DNA from: Nomia melanderi
Lineage: Eukaryota; Arthropoda; Insecta; Hymenoptera; Halictidae
NCBI RefSeq assembly: GCF_051020985.1
Contig: NC_135007.1
Span: 1,981,001-2,045,000, forward strand
Direction of reading: 5' to 3'
Length of the DNA stretch: 64,000 bases
In this document: in pieces, positions 12,531 to 25,259 of the stretch
Layout: every line of letters starts with the position of its first letter
Numbering within the stretch: the first letter of the stretch is position 1
Made by a program: the position numbers and the translations under genes
Notes under the pieces: generated by a model
Seen by the model: only the letters and a program-made list of their open reading frames with translations
Told to the model about the DNA's origin: nothing
Databases searched by the model: none

Positions 12531-12620
12531 GACCAGGAATATTAAATTATTTAAAAATGATCAGGAATAATAAATTATTTAAAAATTACCAAGAAAATAA
12601 AATTATTTAAACATGACTAG
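12531..12620. repeat. Tandem repeat, about 28-bp unit, three copies
   Basis: Three consecutive units share the pattern GACCAGGAATATTAAATTAT plus TTAAAAAT. The first two are nearly identical and the third has diverged (CCAAGAAAATAAAATTAT). A partial fourth starts GACTAGG. It is a short AT-rich minisatellite. Confidence 0.8.
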
Positions 12621-14785
12621 GTACTAGTATTTATAATTATAGACATAGTAATTCATTGTCTATTGATATTCAGTCAACTATGTAAGTAATTCTTACATTA
12701 TCGTTAACAAAGTTTTTCATAAAATTTACCTGCCCCTAATTTTTGTTATAGTTTGCTAAGTTTAGTTTAATAACAATGTACGGAGATTACTAAATTTATT
12801 TTGTTCTATTTTACAGGTACAAAAATGTATTAAAAACATATAATGTTATTGTATAAGTATTTTCATATACTATTTTGAATTAATATTCGGTTAAAAATAT
12901 CAATATCAATAGTATTGTGTATATCTGCAATGTATTTCGTAATTACTTAATTTCAAATTGGATTAATATTAGAGGATTGAGGTATTCTAACTGTAACTTA
13001 TATATTTATATAATAATATAAGTAATAAATATAATTAATGTATATATATAAATTTGTAAAATTTAATGTCTCTCTTTACAGATTTCAGTAAGGCAATAAT
13101 TTTTCTTGCAATTTTATCATCAGAGTCTTTTTCTCGCAAATGTCTTTACAGCTGTTTTTCAATATATTGTTGACCATGTAGAGAATTTTAAGTCAGTAAT
13201 GACCATATCACAGTTGAAATTTTTGGAATCGCTTCATTGTTATTTCGCAAATAATAATGTTTTCCACTAGACGAGTTATATTCCTCAAATGGATTTTAAG
13301 GTTTACATTTATTTTAGTTTCTGTATTTTTCTACGATTGTGTGAACCGTAGATTTCTAAATCACTTTAATAGAGTAAAGATTGACTATAAGATTGACAAA
13401 TTTTCTTCTTTATAAAATTTTAATAATAACTTTCGTTCGTATTTCTGTAATTCCAATTACTTCGTGTTTCTAAAAAATAATAGTATAATCATTACGAAGA
13501 TTTCTTATACGCAATAATAATGTATTATGTGTCACAAGTAAAATGACCGACATTTGAGAGAATCGTCTCGTGGTTCTTGGCTGCCTTCAACAATACTTCG
13601 ACGAGGCGTGACCCTGCTAACGCATGACCCTGCTTCTCTCGTGCCAAAACTTTCCTGGTCGCACGATTTCCCATCCACACAGTCACGTTATGCTCGACAG
13701 CTCAAGTTAATTATAAATCTCGATTTCAAATACAGAAGCAACAGTTCATTTTGAAGTATTTATTTCATCGAAAGTTAGCACATTGTTAGTGCCCGCAATT
13801 TTTTTGAACTATTTAATGGCTAAAGCAATATAACTAAATTCTACCTTGGTGTAAAATTGTGCATTTAAATCTCAATTTCATTACTTATTATTCTAAAATA
13901 ACTACTAATACTGTAATGCAATTTGTCTAGTTTTCATATTTTCTTTGAATTTAAATTTCAAATATTATTTCGTGGTTTGAACTCCAATTTACTATAACAA
14001 TGTTATTATATTATTGGTACAATTTGAACACATACATGTATGTCCAAATTACAATATTTAACGCACTGCAGTAAAATTCTCGAATTACAGGATATTATAT
14101 TTCAAAATACTAGATTGACGTAAATCTTTCGTTCATTGACAACACACGATAAATGCCTAATTAGCAACAGATATCTCTTAACATTAAACATTAACACAGA
14201 AATTTTCATACACGTAAAACAAATTCATACTTTTTTAAATAGAGACAATATTCAAAGCTACCATCAATTTAACTCTTAACTACTAAACTGAAGACACTGA
14301 TATCCAAACCTTATTATTTGAAGCAAAAACAGCTAAGTTAATACCATACCTACCGCGATAATTAAGGGTCAAAAGTTCACGAATTCAACGTGACTCTTAT
14401 AGATGCATCGTTACGAATTTTTTTATCGCATCGTAAGAGTGAATATCAATATTCGCAAAGACCATTAAACGAAAAACGGACATTTAGGAGGGCATCAAAC
14501 AGAAGAATCGAAATTTTTCATCGGCTGAAGAAAAGGAAGAATACGAATCGAAACGTCAATACAATCGATATTCGTCTACACCAAGAGATCAAATGTAGCG
14601 CAGTTTCGTTTTTATTGTTTCCCACATTCGCCAGGGAATTCCCGATGAACGCTGATTGCGAATCGGCTGAACGTAAAAGAAACAGACAAGTCACTCGAAA
14701 TAAAGACAAAAAAAAAAACGATTCTTTCAGTGACCGAGTGATTTTCGACCCATAAATTAGTGAACTTCTTATTTACAATCCGTTA
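12621..14785. other. No recognised gene
   Basis: A/T-rich. Two GC-richer patches carry plus-strand frames (13554-13754, 66 residues; 14390-14755, 121 residues rich in R, K, N). Neither shows a recognisable domain, hydrophobic segment or repeat architecture. They could be exon fragments or unclassified repeats. Confidence 0.4.
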
Positions 14786-15318
14786 CAGATAACCCCCGTA
14801 TAACGCGGTTGTTACGTTCCTAAAAAATGTGATGTTATACGAGTCTGTATTATACGAAAGAAAGAACTAGTGTAAGAAAAGGAGTTAGGTTCTAAAAATT
14901 TGAAAAACAATTATCATTTTTGAAAGAGACACCCGAAAAATGTTAATCTATGTATAATGTAGTAAAAAGAAAACACAAAGTTTTAAAATATACTTAATAC
15001 TCCATAAACAAAATAGGATTTCAAATTCCAATAAATTTCAAAACTCAGCAGACAAATCTGATATGACATTACGCTCAAACGAAAAATTTCAAATGAGATA
15101 TCTTCGCACTTACAAATTCTTATTTCGTTCCGTGTTGTACGGGGATTTCTGTAATTTCGAATGTTGCTCTTAAAAACTTTAAACACTGTACTGGGATTTC
15201 TGTAATTTTCAAACCGTGAATCTAGGATGTCGTGTTATATGAAGGTTTTTTCCAATTCTCAAAGCGTATCAGAGTGAAACCGTGCTATAGAAATACCGTA
15301 TTATGCGGGGGTTATCTG
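14786..15318. mobile_element. pogo/Tigger-like non-autonomous DNA transposon
   Basis: The ends are near-perfect inverted repeats: left CAGATAACCCCCGTATAACG and, on the minus strand from the right end, CAGATAACCCCCGCATAATA. The left end is preceded by TA and the right end is followed by CA, consistent with a TA target duplication with one mutated base. Similar words recur near the ends (GTTATACGAG, TATTATACGAAA, GTGTTATATGAAGG), as in pogo/Tigger termini with repeated binding sites. At 533 bp with no transposase frame it is a deletion derivative. The pogo/Tigger call rests on CAG start, C-rich then TAACG ends and the TA target. Confidence 0.8.
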
Positions 15319-17576
15319 CACTTATAAACGAAATGAGATCGATCTTTTCGGCGATTCAAGACGTCTGAGTCTCGCGTCAAAGTCAAGTATAGGATTTATC
15401 GAATGAAGCTCGGAAGACCCATTCAGTACTCACATTGGCCTAACTCAATATTTCCCTTAATGAACAGTTTGCCGGGGAACCCACTTAACATGATTAAATT
15501 CTGCGTACTTTTGCTTTATCCACGCTTGCCTCGGACCAAAGGAAGAATTCCGGCTTCGTTTGTTAGCAACATTTTACTACTCTTTGATACAGTTTACCGT
15601 CGTCTTTCCTTTAAATGAACTATGAACCTACTACTGCTAAGAACTAGAATTAATCTGTCGTGGGAAAAGAGTTCCGCGATAAGAATGAGACTAACGCAGT
15701 GTAATGAAATAGGGAAGGCAAAGATGGATAGGAAGTAACTGCAGATAAAGAAGGTTTGCTGAAAAGTAATTTTCTTAGAAAGAGTAGATCTTCATCTTTA
15801 ATTGAAGAGTGCTTTCAAGAGAGTATGGACTAATACATCTGAAGATATATTTTTTAAAATAAAACAATAATATTTAATAAAGTAAATATAAGTAGGCATT
15901 AGTAAAGTAATAACAGTAATGAATAAAATGTCAATTTTATATTTATCTTTCATGTTACACAGAGATAGTGAGATGCTCGAAAAACATGGTCAAGACAAAC
16001 TTGAGAAAAGCCACAATAAGATTATTCACATTGAAATCTAAAGAACTATTACTATTAGTGCTGTTTCATTATTAATTACATTTAAAAAAATAATTTCGTT
16101 ATAAAAATGAATAATTAATTACAAAAAAAACTAAACATTGTAAACATCCGCTATCTTGACAAAATAGGATCTTGAGAATCACGAAAGCACATCTACAATC
16201 GTATTGTTTGTTTACACATACACATGAAAAGAAAAAGCCACCCCCATGATCCCATAGTCGATTTTGTTTCTCCGTTCTTCTGAATAAGCCCGCGAAGATA
16301 TGCTAATCGAGAAAAAGATGCATAATGGAAAAAGCCCGGAGTCTAGTAAAAGCAACTAGTCCAAAGATCGCGTGATGATATTTCACATTCCGCGAATAGC
16401 GAGTCCCTACGGAAGGAGAAAAGAGACGGATGACCGGACATCCGTCTATCTTGACTGCACGCGTACTTATATGCGGCCGGTTACGAAAGGAGAACTTAAA
16501 CTCGGCGGAATGCGACATAAGAAACCGGCTCTCCTCGCGAGCGAACGGCGAACAGCGAAAAAGACTCCGAGGATGTTTTTCAGGCCGGGGTACGACCATC
16601 TTCGTCGCGAATTCAAGAGAATCCTTGATGCGCTATTTTGTCATCGACACTGCGCGTTGCTGATAGCGATAGAACTGCGGCTGATCAGCGCAATTCGCCG
16701 CAGTTAACCTTTTACGATCCAATTCGCGTCTAGTTTTCTTTATCGTTTATATCGACAGACCTGTATCAATTCAAAGGTTAACGATGCCAAGGAAAAATAG
16801 GGAAAACTGCGTGCACGCCATTCAGGAAATTGCTTCTGTAGAAAAATGTTATCAGAATACCGCGAAGACGATTTGGTGTAAACTTTTCTCGTACGAGTAA
16901 ATTGTTATGGTGATAGGTTTATTGTTATATAGGATACAATTAAAAAATTATTCTGATTTTATAATTCGTTTATAGTATAATGTATTATATTTATAGTATA
17001 AATGTTTCAATATATGTTTTCAAATGCAAAGCAATTATTAATTCGATGTATGTTCTGTACAATCGAAAATTTTTATTTTATACCCTAAAATTAAAGTTCG
17101 AAAACTTTCTTCTATTGAAATAGACCATAAACACTCACAGTGATAAGGTCTACAATATAGAAAGTTTGCGTAGAGTTTAATGCTCTGAAAAATACCAGTT
17201 ATCTGCGATGGTATGTAAGATATCTGGCTGATTAAATATTAACTGCATTCATGCGTTATGCAATGTTTAATTCTTCGAAGTTTTTCGATTACTGTTCTAA
17301 TCTTTATGCAATTACCATACGAAACACACTTTTTGATTATTCTACAGTAAAGATTCAATAGTTCAGAAACAAATTTCATAAAATATTAGAAACAACAATT
17401 CCTTTCTTTCAAGGTACATATCCGATTAAATTCCAATATAAATTATACGTCAATATATCCATTAACGTATTCAATGCACCCATATAATACACATTTCATA
17501 ATTTGCCTGTATCATATTCTTTATTAGAATATATAAACACACAATGAAAAAAAAACATATTTCAATAAACAACTAA
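15319..17576. other. No recognised gene; CpG-rich island at 16260-16760
   Basis: The island carries overlapping frames on both strands (98 and 111 residues) without known domains, so I read it as CpG-rich non-coding DNA, possibly regulatory. The plus frame 15403-15618 (71 residues) is likewise unrecognised. The flanks are A/T-rich. Confidence 0.4.
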
Positions 17577-17818
17577 TTAACACTTTGACTGCTAAGTAAA
17601 CACTCATCAAAACTTTTATGTAGTTGTCACAGTTTTCTTAATAAAGCAGAAATTAAAAAGTCAAAATTCTTTATAACGACTGCTCTAGTATCTTTTTTAT
17701 ATCTCGTGCATCCAACAATATCCGGTTTGTTCGATACGCTACCAAGAGAATTAATATTCAAGTTTACATAAAGAATGGTGTCACCCGAATTCGGCTGACC
17801 TAACAGTTAAAGTGTTAA
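17577..17818. mobile_element. Family D TTAA miniature element
   Basis: The left end TTAACACTTTGACTGCTAAG is matched on the minus strand from the right end by TTAACACTTTAACTGTTAGG. TTAA is present at both boundaries (17577-17580 and 17815-17818). The element is 242 bp with a non-coding interior. The end resembles family B (CACGTTGACTGCCAC), so D may be a diverged relative. It is consistent with a piggyBac-type non-autonomous element. Confidence 0.85.
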
Positions 17819-18527
17819 AAGTTTGCATCTAAAGCGAATTTAAATACATATTCCGCGTATTAAAATTTCCAAATTGGTCTGATTCACGAGCAAACACGAA
17901 TGTTCCGATTATATAATAGCACCGCAAAAGAAAGTTTTCCCATTTGAATCGAACAGCGAAATTATTTTTCCAAATTTCAAAAACGAAACCTCGGTGTTCC
18001 GCAAAACGAATACGATAATATTTTCTTCTAAATTGAACGTCACCGACACGCCACCGCGTCGCGCCGCGTTCCGCGAAAAACGCTCCGCGATTGAATTGTT
18101 CGTGCATTCCAAGCCCCGGGTCAGTCCCATCACTATACGTTAGTAAGGTAAGGCCAGGCGCACGCCCATCCGGTCGACCAATCAGCGGCCGCTACGTCAT
18201 CTCGTACGATGTAACGGAGAGACTCACCCACGTGGTAAGCATCGCGCTATTTTAGTATCTTGCAACGAGAAAATTTACCGACCGCATGCTCCTCTCCTCG
18301 CACGACTATTCTAGAATTTCGCAGCGATTAATTGCCTGTTAATTACTCACGAGGACGGTCAACCTCGTCTCCAGTCTGTTTTTTTCGTCAACGTTGTGTC
18401 TCAAGCTTGTTTCACGGATCCTATAACGCTAATAAGCGGGTGCATCGCTATGGCGTGCGGCAACATATGGCGTAGAAACAATCACGGTTCGTTCCGATTT
18501 CGCACTATATCTCGTTCAATTGGCTAA
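17819..18527. promoter_or_regulatory. Candidate promoter/enhancer with CCAAT, CRE-like and E-box motifs
   Basis: The stretch turns strongly CpG-rich after about 18000. Within 60 bp it holds CCAATCAG (18178-18185), a CRE-like TACGTCA (18193-18199) and the palindromic E-box CCACGTGG (18228-18235). The last is directly followed by TAAGC, so GTAAGC there could also serve as a 5' splice site. Clustering of these motifs in CpG-rich DNA is the reason for the call. Minus-strand frames in 17829-18133 show no domain. No transcription start can be fixed. Confidence 0.45.
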
Positions 18528-18782
18528 TTAACGCGTTCACCGCCGCGAAAATTTGTAGGGCTTTTTATAATATTACTTATTTCTTTGTAACAAATACGAA
18601 CGATATTAGAATTAATTGTTAACGATTTGGTGTAGTTAGTTCGTAGTTCTCGAGTTACACTATTATCCGGTTTCTTGGGTTGTTAAATATTTTTATTTGA
18701 CGCCAGTTTTCTTATTACAATCGTTTTTAAGGAATTTGAAAGCTCCGGTCATTGGTGAGCGCCGTGGCAGTGAACGCGTTGA
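18528..18782. mobile_element. Family B TTAA miniature element, copy 1
   Basis: The left end TTAACGCGTTCACCGCCGCG and the right end CGTGGCAGTGAACGCGTTGA form inverted repeats; the right TTAA has decayed to TTGA. The right subterminal block GAATTTGAAAGCTCCGGTCA is shared with copies at 20613, 25916 and 39095. The length of 255 bp matches the other copies (242-249 bp). There is no coding capacity. Confidence 0.85.
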
Positions 18783-20367
18783 ACGCGACTTTCAAACACC
18801 GGTGATACGGTCCCCATTGTATTGTTCACTGATTTTCCTCATTCACGACGTTCTGAGTTGACCGAACGATAGAAAGTGGGAAACGATTGCGAATGTCATA
18901 TACATATTCAAATCGTTGACTTACACAGTGATTGGTCGATGTCGAAACTGCTGAACTGGATTGTTTACGCGATTAATAAGTCGTTCTCGAGACACATACA
19001 TAAGTACGTCTGTTCTGAATGAAAACAAGGCGAACGGATGATACGTGAATCTGTGTGCGCGTCGAGACGCGTCTAGGTCAGTTAATCGTTAGTCATTGAG
19101 ACATCAGAAAAACAAACATACTCGACCGTTCACGTAATACGCGGTTATCTCGTTAGATTCGACGGCTATTTTGAAGAACTCGTCCGCGGAACGCATTCAT
19201 GGACCGGAAAATTAGACCTAAAGATAGAACACCGATAGAACGCTGGTTTCAACGCACGTCCGACAATTCAACCAATGTATCGAAGAACCAATATTCGTCT
19301 TACCTTTTTAAATCTCCGATTAACAAGTAATTAGTTTAATAATTATACATACAGACACACTTTTACTTTAATGTTACGCTTAGTTTCATCGAATCGAAAA
19401 CAGCCAATCCTTCGATTGGAGTAGAGACGGGTCACAGGTTTCCAAATCCAAAGCGAAAATAAAATAAGAAACAAAACAGAAATTACTCACGGGAGTAGAA
19501 TGCAGTTACAATCAGTGCAAGCCAAGACAATTGTTTCTCCACAAGATTTCTCATTTCTAGCGAGCCTCGAAGTCTTTCACAGATTCGTTTTGCCGGGTGG
19601 ACCGCAATGGGAAATACGAATAGGAAAAGTTCACGCACCAAAGAAAGGTTAGCCGTTCGGAAACGCAAACGTTCGTCGTTCGTTCCGAAGCGAGCGTTAT
19701 ATTCGAAGGGAGCGTGAAAAGCGATGAGAGAACGCGTAACACGCACGTTTCTCAGACACGTTCAGAAATTGAAACGAGCACGAGCAGTCAACGTACCCGC
19801 TCCACGTAATCCGTACTACGCGACCGGCTGTGCACGACTGGCTCATGGGAATGCATTTTGGCGGCACGAAGCTTTAAAGGCGTGCGCCGAGAGCGCACGC
19901 GTGGATCGCATCACGCCACCGAACTCGTTTGGAGGGGCGCGAGACTGCTTCTTTCTCTTTCGCTACACACCTCTGATATTTTCTCTATTACGCTCTGTTT
20001 TACCGGACCACGCTGGCGCCGCCGTCATTACGGCTTTCGTCGAAGCAACGCGTAAGATCATTAATTGAGAGTCGTCGTTGGAACAACGACGAGCCACCCA
20101 GACTTTGTGTTTCCTTGCAAACGGAATTTAATTAAGAAGAGGGTATCGTTGTCGGCGGACAATAGCGACAGATAATTAGCGGATTTTGACGGAACGCGGC
20201 TACGCGTCTGATTACCGTGCTGTGCAACAGGAATCAACCCCCTTGTCCCGACACCCCGCCTTCTTGCTCAACCTGATCGTCGAAATACTGTTCGACTACT
20301 CCTGATCGGAATAATGAATAAGGGAATGCCGAATGCGATTCGCCTGTTCTTCGTTTATAGAAAGACT
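18783..20367. promoter_or_regulatory. Extended CpG-rich block
   Basis: This continues the CpG-rich character seen at 18.0-18.5 kb, split by the element at 18528. Overlapping plus-strand frames of 114 and 65 residues (19724-20068) and minus-strand frames of 87 and 61 residues (19483-19746) are all present in the same DNA. That is typical of GC-rich non-coding sequence, in which stop codons are rare. An initiator-like TCAGTT lies at 19078-19083. I treat this as a candidate promoter/5' UTR neighbourhood of a host gene lying outside the window or with tiny exons that I cannot see. Confidence 0.35.
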
Positions 20368-20616
20368 TTAACCCTTTGCGCTCCTATGTCCAGCGTGACT
20401 CGACACCAGTTTTATTCACAGGTGTTCTTCTTTGTTAAGATATTTTTAAAATAGATTATATTATTATGTTGTTTTCAATATTATTAGTAAGATTAATTGC
20501 TTACACTGCTCTCTACAAACTATATGTTTTTTAAAATGCATGTCAAATAAAATATCGTAATATTACAGAGATATTGGGGAAAAAATGCAAAAGAAATTCG
20601 GAGTGGAAAGGGTTAA
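20368..20616. mobile_element. Family C TTAA miniature element
   Basis: The left end TTAACCCTTTGCGCTCCTAT and the right end GGAGTGGAAAGGGTTAA form an inverted repeat with TTAA at both boundaries. CCCTTTGC ends are typical of piggyBac-type elements. The element is 249 bp and non-coding. Its right TTAA (20613-20616) is simultaneously the left TTAA of the family B element that follows. Confidence 0.88.
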
Positions 20617-20854
20617 CGCGTTGACTGCCACTAAGAACAGCAGTGTTCTATGTACCGCTTATCCTTTCTCTAGTACAGATAAAGGAAAGAACTGTTAATT
20701 TATTTGGTATTACGAGTCTTACGTGCACTATTGTCTAGGTACATACGTTATTGAATATTTTTATTCGATACCGGTTATCTTACAAGTTATAATTATTTTC
20801 TTGTAATTTGGAAGCTCCGGCCATCGGTGACCACCGTGGTAGTCAACGTATTAA
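20613..20854. mobile_element. Family B TTAA miniature element, copy 2
   Basis: The left end TTAACGCGTTGACTGCCACT and the right end GTGGTAGTCAACGTATTAA form an inverted repeat, with TTAA at both ends. The interior right block GGAAGCTCCGGCCATCGGTG matches the other family B copies. It abuts the preceding element with one shared TTAA and no extra bases. Confidence 0.9.
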
Positions 20855-23800
20855 AGATTTAATAATAAATTGAAATTAATACGAATTTTGCAGAATCGAA
20901 GTAATTTATTTGATAAAACAAAATGAAACGTTAGAATTCATGATTACTTTTTTAACCCAATTGTGCTTGTCAATCTGTCTATACATTTGAAATATTTAAA
21001 AGTAATAAGTAAGTAATATTTAATATTCTTAATATTATATTAATAAAAAAGTAATATTTAATATTCTCAAATTCAAATTATCCCGGACAAAATGAGGACA
21101 CGATTAACCTAAAAAGGATTAAATAAACCAAATACTGCTAAAAATGAGAAAGTGGTTGCGTCAAAAAGACTAGAAGGCTGATGAAATTGTTCAACCACTT
21201 CATGTATTATGAAAATTTGTAAATAAATGATATGTATTGCGCGTAGCATTAATTAATTCATGACTATTTATAATCATTATATACTAACTTAATTCATTTT
21301 GTGTTTCCCGTATTCTTATGTAAATTATTAAGCACCGCAAATGTGAGAACAAATTAAATACAATAGAATTGTTTATGTGTGAACATCCATTGTTCAAATA
21401 CCCTCGTGTTCGAACGCTTTACCATCCGATGTTCTATTATCCGGAAAGTCTATCACCTAGTAACAAGCGCCTTCTCTTGTCACCATGACGTAGAGTTTAC
21501 GCATAATCTATTCCTCGAAATTCCTTTATTCGAGTACATAAACTGTGATTACAACGATTTAGAATGAAAAATTATGTAGTTGTTCATATAAGAAACGATT
21601 TTAACGAATAAAATATTTTTAAAAGACTATCAATTCTCTGGATTTGCATTTAAGTAGAATAAAATTTAGTTAATTCGTTTATATTGTATTGTAAACGATT
21701 CTAAAAATAAAAATTGTCATATATTTTCAATAGATTTATTCTACATAATGAATATTTGCAATTATTATCATTAAATATGTTTGTAGCAATTTTACTAAAT
21801 GAATATGATTTCTTTGCTACTTCTAAATTAAATTTTTTTTAGACATGCTTATTTATCATTAGCGTTTTTACTTTAATGTACTCCGACATACTTAATCTGA
21901 CCAATTAACAATAAAATTGAATAAAGGAAGCTTATTAGATCTGGTTATAAATTTTTATAATACGTAAAATGATTCAAAGTAATCTTTCGATGCAGTTCAA
22001 ACTGAATAATGCATGGGGATTAGGAAAGGAAGAATCGGAGTTTCCTTCTACTTCTCGATAGCAATTACCGTATCATAAACCCGCGCAGACTCGAACCACA
22101 CAACTGCGAGCGACTGGTGCTGTTCGCCTTGAATGTTCTTTAATCCTACTCACGTATTTAATTAAACTAGTGAAATATTAGTAACATTGTGAAATAACGT
22201 CGCCTTTTTGTATCAATAATTCAAATTTACTTTTGCCACTCCGAATAACTTTTGTAAAACAGTATGGATATTAAATCTTATGTAATACCTACTTCGTGCT
22301 AACATATGCCACAACACCTTTAAATATATGGTATGTTCTTATTAACGTGTAAACTGAAACAATGACTAAGAGAATACAATATGAATTAGAAAGAATTATT
22401 ATGCCATGACCTATTAAGTTTATTCCTGATTGTATTTGCAATCGACGTCACCAAGAACCAATTAATTGTATGCTGTTTGTACCAGGATGGAAAGTCCATT
22501 CCGAAATCTATTAAAAAGATACAACTTTTACAGACAGCTATTTCAAAAGCCCAAGGGGAATTAAAGCACAGCAATGAGTACGCTATTCGAGTCGATATTG
22601 TAAATAGAGATTTCTAATGGTGACGAGATAAGAGGATTTTCCCTGAAAGTAGATTATGTTCACCACGGAAACGCGAATACATTGCAGAGACTTATACAGG
22701 ACGTGTCAGAACATGCGGGCATAAAATCATTGATCCAGCTCATCGGGGGAAACAATTTATATAAATGTTTCCTTAACTTTATTCTGTGTTTGTTCTTATT
22801 CCTCATTCTAATGGCGACTTTGATCTTTGATATCTAACATCGAAAACTGCAAATGAATACTGCATTCAAGTAATAAGTCTTTAATAATTCAGTTTTTTTA
22901 TAAAAAGAATTGTTAGAAGTTTAAAAAATTCTTGTCTGCGAAGACTTAATATCCCTTTTGTATTGTACCAGTTTTTTACCTATCTTCATAGAAATTATTC
23001 AATCCAACCACTTTTAACGCGAATTCAGGCTTTCAGATGGCTTAGCCGTTTCATAAAATTATTGTCTGAATTCGTTGATAACTCTCAATAATGTACTGTC
23101 GAAATATATCAGTAAATATACCCAAAAATACAAGTTAAGAAACAAACCAATTTTAATAAACAACGTATTTATTTGTTGTGCATGTTCACAGATAATTGAT
23201 GATAATTGAGGTAGATAGTGAGAAAAAGTATGTTTAGATTATCCTTGGAAAATGATTTGGTATCTTAATGTTTGTCAGTGATGAAATAGTTAATTTAATA
23301 CAGTTAATTTAATTGGATTCATTTATTCAGGAATTGCTTGTTCAAAAACTCAGTTGCTAATTGAATAAAATATAAACATAAATATATAATATATACATAA
23401 TACATAAACCAAAATAGTAAAGTTGCATAAACCAAATACAACGAATAACTTTAAGTAGAATATCTTCTAATAATTCACCTACATTTTCTTTTATACAATG
23501 CACATGTGATTCACCGGTTAATTTTCCACTTAGAAAAACTGGCTCAATATTTATAAACAATTACAGGCAATCTCTGATGAAGTGAGCTTCATCCATAAAG
23601 AATAAGTAAAAACTAGCTTCAGAAGGTAGCACATAGAAGATGTCAATATAAAGAACACTGCCCTTTTGGAACATGACATGTGTAAAGTATAAGGTAATCA
23701 CTTTTTCAAACAATTACATGATCCACGTTCTCTGCGCCTACAATCTATGAATACTGTCTCTATCATCTTGATTGATGCATTTTTGTACCGACTCCTTCAA

Positions 23801-25259
23801 AAGGAGCTTTCAAAATGAGTTTTTGTATATACGAGCATTTGTATAATCTACTGTTACCAATTCAAATGAACATTGTCGCAGAATTATTACTTTTAGTTTT
23901 TGTATGTGCAAATGCTTTTTACGTGTATATGTGCTGAATTGATTTAGCAACATTGTAAGGCAATATTTGCGTAATCACCAATAAGACGATACATGACATG
24001 GCATATATTTTTTTATAAGTAACTAATGAAGTTGAACTCAATTTGTCAAAAGAGTTATTGCAAGGTAAATACGACTATAATGTAGATATATGTTCAGCTG
24101 AGACAAACGTTTATGTGAATTTCTTTTCTTATTGCAACATACTGAATCGATCAGCAAAGTTACGTTCATATATTTTGGTACGCTCTATATATACATAAAT
24201 ACTTATTTACTTGACTGCTTGTGTAACAGGAGCTCAGACAGGATGTTGAAAAAGTAATTTTTACTTTTTTATTCAAAGATCACTTGTTTATAAAGGTAAA
24301 AGCAATAAATATATAAAAAAATGTACTTAGCCCATACAAGCAAGATGCTTTATGCTTTTTTATTTCTCTTTTATATTTCCTTTGCTCAAAGCAATTCATA
24401 TTCGAAATTATAAAAATTACTTCAAATGAGTATGAATAAACAATTGATTATTACAAAAAAAAACTACGAAAATTGAGAAAATATTATATACCTAAATAGA
24501 AAGTATTTAGTTTGTGCATTGAATAGGTACATAATATATTCTATATAGAATGTATTTAACATATTGTATAATTACATTTTTTTGACAATTGACAATTGAT
24601 AATTGACAACTGTTACATTTAAATTGACATTTATTATACAACAGTGTTCTCAAAAACATGAATCTAAATTGAACCAGTATTACAATACGAAATTTAAAGG
24701 ATGTTGTTTTTAAATTCAATTGTTTTTGGGTTTTTTGACTGTAAGTATACTTCTATAAATAGTCGAATATCGTTATCGCCTCTTGTTAAAAAAAAAAAGT
24801 TAAAATTTGACAAAATACAGTTCATTTAAATATCAAATTTCCATCGTTTTTTACTAGATTTTCTAATAATTAAGATATGATATTTTTAACATAGAATTCA
24901 GATTACTGTTAAAATTTTAAACATATCCACTAGATCATTATTTCGTTTTTAGTAATATTAGTTTAAGAAACGCGTTCCAAGATGAACACATGTTTTTAAT
25001 GTAATAGTAAATTGATTTTTTAACAAAAATAGCTCTTTAATATAATCTGTAGTTCATGTTATTATTTCGGTTAAAAAGATAATGTGATACTGTAGTTAAG
25101 AGGGTAGTTTAGCGTGACGCATACTGCTTGACGAATTGTTTATGAAAATTTGATAAAAGTTATTATCATAAGCTTTATGCCGTAATATTTAGATTTATAT
25201 TTATAGTTTGAAGAATAATTACAACATTTTTTGTTGAATAATATTTAAAATGGTTGTTA
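20855..25259. other. Long A/T-rich stretch without recognised gene
   Basis: No exon, RNA gene or clear mobile element was identified. GC-richer short patches at about 21385-21530 and 22020-22150 contain no frame with a recognisable domain. Small frames at 22386-22574, 23357-23560 and 24507-24719 (minus strand) are low-complexity. Near 24585-24615 there is a local run of TGACAATTGACAATTGATAA-type words. Confidence 0.45.

Noticed and set aside
14390..14755. 121-residue plus-strand reading frame
   Set aside because: Rich in R, K and N with no recognisable domain, and an overlapping frame lies on the opposite strand. It could be an exon, but nothing supports it.
19724..20068. 114-residue plus-strand reading frame in CpG-rich DNA
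   Set aside because: Frames are open on several phases and both strands, as expected in GC-rich non-coding DNA. There is no domain, and it directly follows a family B element and CpG-rich flank.
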